A stretch of DNA of 11,014 bases from Sphingobium sp. (GTDB lineage Bacteria > Pseudomonadota > Alphaproteobacteria > Sphingomonadales > Sphingomonadaceae). Within the stretch, counting starts at the first letter, position 1, and each line of letters begins with the position of its first letter. The stretch lies in assembly GCA_030148625.1 (NCBI GenBank), contig JASBTC010000031.1:1-11014 (forward strand), in the 5' to 3' direction. Below, piece by piece: positions 7,051-11,014 of the stretch. The notes under the pieces are model-generated. The model had not been told where the DNA came from. It did no database searches and saw only the letters and a list, made by a program, of their open reading frames with translations. The translations under genes were made by a program, and so were the position numbers.

Positions 7051-7129
7051 CCGCGATCCTTCCGGTCTTCCGCGAATCCGGCATATTGGTTAGATTCTGT
7101 TAGCGGGATCGCGCGTAGGAGTGATCGTC

Positions 7130-7177
7130 ATGCGACGTGTGTACAGCCTGGCCTTCGATGTCGACGGTTTTCACTAA
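7130..7177 (+). CDS. Possible 15-residue leader peptide or micro-ORF
   Basis: An ATG at 7130 opens a 15-codon frame (MRRVYSLAFDVDGFH) ending in TAA. A strong Shine-Dalgarno sequence, AGGAGTGA at 7117-7124, lies eight bases ahead when measured from AGGAG. That is better than the site in front of the following J-domain gene. The frame ends five bases before a perfect palindrome, a layout that recalls a leader peptide ahead of a regulatory structure, but it has no run of one codon that would suggest classical attenuation. It may equally be chance or a decayed gene start. Nothing in its sequence indicates a function. Confidence 0.3.
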   Translation: MRRVYSLAFDVDGFH

Positions 7178-7181
7178 GAAT

Positions 7182-7195
7182 GTCGGTTAACCGAC
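7182..7195. promoter_or_regulatory. Perfect 14-bp palindrome, candidate operator
   Basis: GTCGGTTAACCGAC is identical to its own reverse complement over 14 bases with no central spacer. This favours a site for a dimeric DNA-binding protein over an RNA hairpin, which would need a loop. It lies 30 bases before the start of the J-domain gene. Each strand contains TTAACC, which resembles a half-site of the alphaproteobacterial regulator CtrA, but the usual paired spacing is absent. The regulator is unknown. Confidence 0.45.
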
Positions 7196-7225
7196 GGATG
7201 CCGTTGACAATGCAGGGGCTGGCCG

Positions 7226-8011
7226 ATGCCGCCTGACGCGCCCGTCGCAGATCAGGATCATTATCGGGCGCTCGGCCTGAAGCGTGGCGCGTCGCCCGAA
7301 CTGATCCGGTCGGCCTATGTGCGGCTGATCAAGAAATGGCACCCCGACGTCAATCCCGCCGCGCGCGCGCATGCCCGGTTCCAGCAGATCACAGAGGCCT
7401 ATCGGGCGCTCACCGCCGGCGAAGCCGTCCAGGAAAGCTGGCACGCGCCGGAACAGGAGGAACTGGGCGAAAACCATGTGGCGGTGGCGCCGCTGCGTTG
7501 CGACCGGTGCGGCGATCTTGCCTTGCAGCCGCGCCATATCCGCTTTCCGATCATCATATCGGCACTCGTCTATAGCTGGCGGCTGCACGATGTCGGCAAT
7601 TTCTGCCCCAATTGCGCGCGCAAGGAAGCGCTACGCGCCAGCCTGATCACCGGGCTGCTTGGCTGGTGGAGCGTGCAAGGCCCGTTCCGGGTGCCGCGCG
7701 CGATATTGCGCAACGCGCGCGGTGGGGAGGTCGATCTCGAGCGGAGCCTTCGGCTCATTTACCATAATCTGCTTGCCTATCGTCACGATGGCGAAGGCCG
7801 GGTGGCGGCGGAACTGGGGCAGCTCATCAACACCTCTCGCCAGAGCCTCTCGCTTGAGGCCAGCCTGATCGTCGCCAGCCTGCCGCGGCATCATCCGCCC
7901 CCCACTCAGGGGGCGGATCCATGGGCGCCGCGGATCGTTCATATGATTCAGCACGCGCTGTGCGCGGCGTTCGCCCCGTTGACGGTGCTGTTCGTCGCTC
8001 AAATCCTCTAA
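7226..8011 (+). CDS. J-domain protein with zinc-ribbon-like centre and hydrophobic tail
   Basis: The N-terminal J domain (about residues 11-65) has the DHYRALGL start, positively charged helix II (YVRLIKKW), and the HPD signature at 39-41, needed to stimulate Hsp70 (DnaK) ATPase activity. It lacks the Gly/Phe region and the four-repeat zinc domain of true DnaJ. Instead, C92-x2-C95 and C127-x2-C130 could hold one zinc ion. They are followed by a LLGWWSVQGP stretch and a helical region. The last 20 residues (about 242-261) are hydrophobic and could be a tail anchor, though short. It is therefore a specialised co-chaperone of unknown client, not dnaJ itself. The ATG at 7226 has a modest GGGG-type ribosome site; no better in-frame start is available. 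It stands alone between the B12 operon and the phosphatase gene. Confidence 0.85.
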   Translation: MPPDAPVADQDHYRALGLKRGASPELIRSAYVRLIKKWHPDVNPAARAHARFQQITEAYRALTAGEAVQESWHAPEQEELGENHVAVAPLRCDRCGDLALQPRHIRFPIIISALVYSWRLHDVGNFCPNCARKEALRASLITGLLGWWSVQGPFRVPRAILRNARGGEVDLERSLRLIYHNLLAYRHDGEGRVAAELGQLINTSRQSLSLEASLIVASLPRHHPPPTQGADPWAPRIVHMIQHALCAAFAPLTVLFVAQIL

Positions 8012-8128
8012 ATCGTCGCTGCGTCGCACAAATCGCGTCGCCTTTTTCAATCGACACGTTCACAGGTTGAGAACGCTTTTCGGTCAATGAGTATGAACAA
8101 CGATCTATTGAGTAAAAAGGGGTCGGCC
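8012..8128. other. Intergenic gap before the phosphatase gene
   Basis: This 117-bp gap is less GC-rich than the genes around it. GCGTCGC appears twice as a direct repeat, followed by a run of five T; because the copies are direct and not inverted, it does not form a terminator hairpin. A TTGAGA at 8067 with TATGAA some 19 bases downstream is a weak promoter candidate only. The likely ribosome-binding site of the next gene is the AAAAAGGGG at 8114-8122. Confidence 0.4.
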
Positions 8129-8947
8129 ATGTCGGATCTCTTTCGAACGGGTTTGTTCCGGCGGAGCGGCGCGCAGCGCCGATGCCAGGGCAAGTCCGAC
8201 TGCCGGTTGTACGCGATCGGCGATATCCATGGACGGCTCGACCTTCTGGACGAGCTGTTGAACGCGGTTGCCGAGGATCTGGCGGGAAGGGCGCCGCGAA
8301 AGACATTCATGGTCTTTCTCGGCGATCTCATCGACCGGGGCCCGGATTCGGCGGGCGTCGTCGAGCGGCTGCGCACCTATGCGCCATTGGGTCTGTTTCC
8401 GGTTTTCCTGCGCGGTAACCATGAAGAAGCGCTGCTGCGCATTCTCGAAGGGGAAGGCGAGATCCTGGCGGACTGGCTGAAATTCGGCGGCGACACCTGT
8501 GTCGCGAGCTATGGGCTGGACCCCGACACGCTGGCGCAGATCGATCCCGACGCCGCGATCGAACGGATGCGGGCAAAGATCCCGCGCATGCACCGGACGT
8601 TCCTGAGGAGCTTCGGCGACACCTTCCGCTTCGGCGATTATCTGTGCGTTCATGCCGGAATCCGGCCGGGCGTGCCGCTGGGCGATCAGGTTCCGGCGGA
8701 TCTTCACTGGATTCGCGAGCCGTTCCTGACCGACCGGACCGATCACGGATTTGTCGTGATTCATGGCCATACGGTCGTCGATGACGTCGATGAACAGCCA
8801 AACCGGATCGGGATCGATACGGGTGCCTATCGCACCGGCATGTTGACTGCCCTGGCCGTGGAGGATGATCGGAGATGGTTTCTGAAAACCAGCAAAGCCA
8901 GCCTTTCTGAGGGCTCGAGGAAAGTTTCGTTAACGGCCGAAGCGTAA
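8129..8947 (+). CDS. PPP-family metallophosphatase (serine/threonine phosphatase type)
   Basis: The 272-residue soluble protein carries the metal-binding motifs of the calcineurin-like PPP superfamily in order: AIGDIHGR (GDxHG, residues 31-35), LGDLIDRGPDS (GDxxDRG, 65-71), LRGNHEE (GNHE, 96-99), VHAGIRPG with His175, and VIHGHT with His212 and His214. Such proteins bind two metal ions and remove phosphate from phosphoproteins or small substrates. Bacterial members can act on Ser/Thr, Tyr or His phosphates, so the substrate is open. I choose the ATG at 8129 because AAAAAGGGG lies just upstream and the motif region then begins at a usual distance from the N-terminus; in-frame ATGs at 8087 and 8093 would add up to 14 residues. 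The polysaccharide export genes start about 100 bases downstream, which may reflect a role in their control. Confidence 0.88.
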   Translation: MSDLFRTGLFRRSGAQRRCQGKSDCRLYAIGDIHGRLDLLDELLNAVAEDLAGRAPRKTFMVFLGDLIDRGPDSAGVVERLRTYAPLGLFPVFLRGNHEEALLRILEGEGEILADWLKFGGDTCVASYGLDPDTLAQIDPDAAIERMRAKIPRMHRTFLRSFGDTFRFGDYLCVHAGIRPGVPLGDQVPADLHWIREPFLTDRTDHGFVVIHGHTVVDDVDEQPNRIGIDTGAYRTGMLTALAVEDDRRWFLKTSKASLSEGSRKVSLTAEA

Positions 8948-8960
8948 GATTGGAAACATT

Positions 8961-8982
8961 GTCCGTGACCGACGTTACGGAC
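8961..8982 (+). promoter_or_regulatory. Hairpin 1 upstream of the export lipoprotein gene
   Basis: GTCCGTGAC and GTTACGGAC are complementary around a four-base CGAC loop, forming nine pairs as RNA, one of them a G-U wobble. It begins 13 bases after the phosphatase stop codon. No T-run follows, so it is not a typical intrinsic terminator. Confidence 0.5.
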
Positions 8983-8993
8983 CCGTACCATGC

Positions 8994-9015
8994 CCCGGGT
9001 CGTTATCGACCCGGG
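8994..9015 (+). promoter_or_regulatory. Hairpin 2 upstream of the export lipoprotein gene
   Basis: CCCGGGTCG and CGACCCGGG are perfectly complementary over nine bases with a four-base TTAT loop, a very stable GC-rich stem. It has the same size as the hairpin just upstream and ends 15 bases before the GGAGG of the export gene. Its 5' arm can also pair for six bases with GACCCG at 8980-8985, which overlaps hairpin 1, so alternative folds are possible. No T-run follows. Confidence 0.55.
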
Positions 9016-9046
9016 CAAGTCCGATGCGCCGGAGGATGATCGCGTT

Positions 9047-9766
9047 ATGGAATTCGTCAAAGCCGACCGATCTGCCGTTCGTTTTGCGGCCTGTTTCGTC
9101 CTGATTTCGACCTTGCTGCTCCTGCTCGCCGGCTGCGCGGGCACGCGTGGCGGGCCGATCCCCTATGATGTGCAGGATTTCGGAAAGCCGGACGAACCCG
9201 TCACTTTCGCGCTGGAGGACGGCTACAAGATCGCGCCGATGGACACGCTGAAGATCACCGTCTTCAAGATGGCGGACCTGTCCGGCGAATATCAGGTCGA
9301 CCTCACCGGCCGCATTTCGCTGCCGCTGCTGGGCGAGCTCAAGGCCGTCGACATGACGACTGCCGAACTCGATGCCGTGCTGACCGAGAAATTCGGCGAG
9401 AAATATCTGCAATCGCCCGACGTCAGCGTCGGCATCAAATCGTCGACCCGCCGCAACGTGACCGTCGACGGATCGGTCCGCCAGCCGGGTATCTTCCAGG
9501 TCGACGGCCCGATGACCCTGCTGCAGGCAGTGGCGATGGCGCGTGGCGCCGATGAGAATGCCAATCCCAAGCGGGTCGCGATCTTCCGCCAGATCAAGGG
9601 CAAGCGGGTCGCGGCGGCATTCGACCTCGTCAGCATCCGCCGCGGACAGATGGATGATCCGGCGGTCTATGCCGGCGATATCATCATGGTCGACGGATCC
9701 GCGATCAAGGCCGCGCAGAAGCAGCTGCTGCAAACCGTGCCTTTCTTCACTTTCCTGCCGATCTGA
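9047..9766 (+). CDS. Wza/GumB-like polysaccharide export lipoprotein
   Basis: This is an outer-membrane polysaccharide export (OPX) protein of 239 residues. The N-terminus is a lipoprotein signal peptide: a few charged residues, the hydrophobic stretch FVLISTLLLLL, and the lipobox LAGC with Cys30 as the lipidated residue. The export domain starts near YKIAPMDTLKITVF (residues 60-73) and includes DLTGRISLPLLGEL. An SLBB-type domain follows (VTVDGSVRQPGIF at 138-150, then DGPMTLLQAVAMARG). The protein is closer in size to Xanthomonas GumB than to E. coli Wza (about 380 residues) and lacks room for Wza's outer-membrane helix region. The ATG at 9047 fits the GGAGG at 9031-9035 and the signal peptide; the earlier in-frame ATG at 8990 would give an overlong signal and lies at hairpin 2. 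It should form the channel for export with the next gene's product. Confidence 0.9.
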   Translation: MEFVKADRSAVRFAACFVLISTLLLLLAGCAGTRGGPIPYDVQDFGKPDEPVTFALEDGYKIAPMDTLKITVFKMADLSGEYQVDLTGRISLPLLGELKAVDMTTAELDAVLTEKFGEKYLQSPDVSVGIKSSTRRNVTVDGSVRQPGIFQVDGPMTLLQAVAMARGADENANPKRVAIFRQIKGKRVAAAFDLVSIRRGQMDDPAVYAGDIIMVDGSAIKAAQKQLLQTVPFFTFLPI

Positions 9767-9802
9767 TCCGACCAGACCGGCCAAAAGGGGTTTCCGCCAG
9801 AC

Positions 9803-11014
9803 ATGACCAACCAGGACATCGATCGATCGGACTATCGCGTCCGGCAGATCGTCCGTCGGACCGGGGGCGCCGTCGCGCTGCCGTTCGACAAGGGCCAGCG
9901 CAGCTATGGCGGCTCGGATGGTGGCGACATCAATCTTGCCGCGATCCTGCGTATCATCATGGAATGGCGCTGGCTGATCGTCGGCGCGATCGCGATCGGC
10001 CTGGTTGGCGCGGTGCTGCTCACGCTGTTCACGACGCCGCTTTATCGCGGCACCGCGACGCTCGAGATCAATCCCCCGACGGTCGAGATCCTGGAGGATT
10101 CGAAGGGGCAGGCCCAGGCCACAAAGAATGGGGACTATCTGGCGACGCAGGTCGGCCTGCTGCAGAGTCGCAGCCTTGCTCAACGCGTCGCCCAGGATTT
10201 GAATTTGGCATCCAATGCCGAGTTCGTGCCGGTCACCGGCGACCGCGAACAGCGCACCAAGCTCGCGGTGGGCAAGCTGAGCGAAGGTTTTTCGGTGCAG
10301 CCCGCCCCGTCGGGGCAGCTGATCAAGATCAGCTATTCCGCGACTTCCCCTGCGCTTGCCGCGCAGATCACGAACAAATTCGCGGACAGCTTCATCGCGA
10401 CCAATCTGGAGCGGCGCTACGATGCTTCATCCTATGCGCGCAATTTCCTTCAGCAGCAGATCGCGAAGGTGAAGGGTGAATTGGAGAAATCCGAACGGCA
10501 GCTCGTCGAATATGCGCAGGCGCAGGGCATCATCAATACGGTTAACCAACAGAAGGATCAGGTCAGCGGCGACGTCAATTCTCTGCAGGGTGCCTCGCTG
10601 GTGGCGCTGAACCAGGCGCTGGCGGAGGCGCAGACCAAAAGGATCGCGGCCGAGCAGGCCTATCGTCAGACCAATGCGGTCGGCACGACCGCGGAGGTCA
10701 ATGCAAGCACGCAGATGATCCGGCAGCAGCGCGTTGCGCTTGAGGCGGAATATCGCGAAAAGCTGACCACGATGAAGCCGGACTATCCGGATATGGTCAG
10801 CCTGCGGTCGCGGATCGATGAGCTCAATCGCCAGATCCGTTCGGAAGCCGCGCAGACCGCAAGCGGCCGCTCCAATACGCTGCGCGCCGAATATCAGGCA
10901 GCAGCGGCGGCGGAGCAGACGCTGCAGGGGCGTGTTGCCGCACTGAAGGGCTCGGTGATCAACCTGCGTGGTCGCAGCATCGAGTATAATATCCTGCAGC
11001 GCGAAGTGGACACG
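9803..11014 (+). CDS. Wzz/GumC-like polysaccharide co-polymerase, 3' end missing
   Basis: This frame is open to the right edge (404 residues visible). Residues 1-55 are a cytoplasmic N-terminus longer than in Wzz. A membrane segment follows at about 57-78 (WLIVGAIAIGLVGAVLL), then TPLYRGTATLEINPP, the start of the Wzz domain. The long periplasmic part is rich in Gln, Glu and Ala, with coiled-coil character at about 214-250 and 300-385. It includes MKPDYPDM (324-331) and ends in RSIEYNILQREVDT, a sequence typical just before the second membrane segment (GNVR-type region). It would set chain length and link synthesis to the outer-membrane lipoprotein encoded 36 bases upstream. Whether a C-terminal tyrosine kinase domain follows (Wzc type) or it ends after the second membrane segment cannot be seen. 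The ribosome-binding site is weak (AAAAGGGG, 12 bases before the ATG). Confidence 0.9.
   Translation, partial: MTNQDIDRSDYRVRQIVRRTGGAVALPFDKGQRSYGGSDGGDINLAAILRIIMEWRWLIVGAIAIGLVGAVLLTLFTTPLYRGTATLEINPPTVEILEDSKGQAQATKNGDYLATQVGLLQSRSLAQRVAQDLNLASNAEFVPVTGDREQRTKLAVGKLSEGFSVQPAPSGQLIKISYSATSPALAAQITNKFADSFIATNLERRYDASSYARNFLQQQIAKVKGELEKSERQLVEYAQAQGIINTVNQQKDQVSGDVNSLQGASLVALNQALAEAQTKRIAAEQAYRQTNAVGTTAEVNASTQMIRQQRVALEAEYREKLTTMKPDYPDMVSLRSRIDELNRQIRSEAAQTASGRSNTLRAEYQAAAAAEQTLQGRVAALKGSVINLRGRSIEYNILQREVDT

Larger units (their letters stand above)
7051..7225. other. Intergenic gap after the cobalamin operon
   Basis: This is the first stretch without a clear gene. It is visibly richer in A and T than its neighbours around 7080-7105. 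It contains two GANTC sites (7074-7078 and 7093-7097), two copies of GTTAG ten bases apart (7089 and 7099), a 15-codon ORF, and a perfect palindrome. I see no convincing intrinsic terminator after cobU and no promoter with a good match to -35 and -10 boxes, but the end of one operon and the start of another transcription unit are likely here. Confidence 0.6.

Noticed and set aside
7204..7232. TTGACA as a -35 box before the J-domain gene
   Set aside because: No -10-like sequence lies about 17 bases downstream, and the start point would fall inside the coding region.
7198..7236. A 12-codon frame overlapping the start of the J-domain gene
   Set aside because: No ribosome-binding site ahead of it and no distinguishing feature; it is likely chance.
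8018..8050. Possible intrinsic terminator after the J-domain gene
   Set aside because: The GCGTCGC copies before the five-T run are direct repeats, so they do not form a stem.
8067..8097. Promoter before the phosphatase gene (TTGAGA and TATGAA)
   Set aside because: Spacing is about 19 bases and matches are weak; not enough to call as a feature.
8990..9046. Upstream start for the export lipoprotein
   Set aside because: It would put 49 residues before the lipobox Cys and the start codon would sit against a stable hairpin; 9047 has a GGAGG site and a normal signal peptide.
8975..10183. Minus-strand open frame opposite the export genes (402 codons)
   Set aside because: It covers the lipoprotein gene and the start of the co-polymerase gene, both with clear signal or membrane features; composition is typical of an antisense shadow.

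Overview
The window reads as a high-GC alphaproteobacterial chromosome, most probably a sphingomonad (Sphingomonadaceae). The basis is codon use with mostly G or C in third positions, the alphaproteobacterial style of the cobalamin enzymes, and a polysaccharide-export pair typical of exopolysaccharide producers. The genus is an inference. Every supported gene lies on the + strand.

Bases 1-7050 are one compact operon with no intergenic base. It opens with the 3' end of an unrecognised membrane protein, a 52-residue predicted coiled-coil protein, and a DUF1636-type cysteine-rich putative metal or Fe-S protein. Seven late cobalamin (B12) genes follow: cobT, an alpha-ribazole-phosphatase-type histidine phosphatase, cobS, threonine-phosphate decarboxylase (cobD/cobC), cbiB (also called cobD), cobQ and cobU (also called cobP). 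Together they cover amidation of the corrin ring to cobyric acid, synthesis and attachment of aminopropanol phosphate, activation of adenosylcobinamide with GTP, activation of the lower-ligand base, and joining of the two halves. No corrin-ring synthesis gene and no corrinoid adenosyltransferase is seen here. They may lie outside the window, or the cell may salvage corrinoids. Each gene overlaps the next by 4-16 bases, which suggests translational coupling.

Bases 7051-7225 are a gap with a 15-codon ORF behind a strong Shine-Dalgarno sequence and a perfect 14-bp palindrome. Next is a J-domain protein with a four-cysteine zinc-ribbon-like centre and a hydrophobic C-terminus (7226-8011). A PPP-family metallophosphatase follows (8129-8947).

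The last part begins an exopolysaccharide export locus. A short Wza/GumB-like outer-membrane lipoprotein (9047-9766) is preceded by two adjacent 22-nt hairpins. A Wzz/GumC-like chain-length or co-polymerase protein starts at 9803 and runs off the 3' end. The phosphatase could belong functionally to this export locus, but position is the only evidence.

The items most worth a second look are the tandem hairpins before the export gene, the in-frame 9-bp triplication beside the predicted guanylylated histidine of CobU, the micro-ORF plus palindrome before the J-domain gene, and the uncharacterised three-gene head of the B12 operon. No CRISPR array, mobile element, tRNA or rRNA was found.
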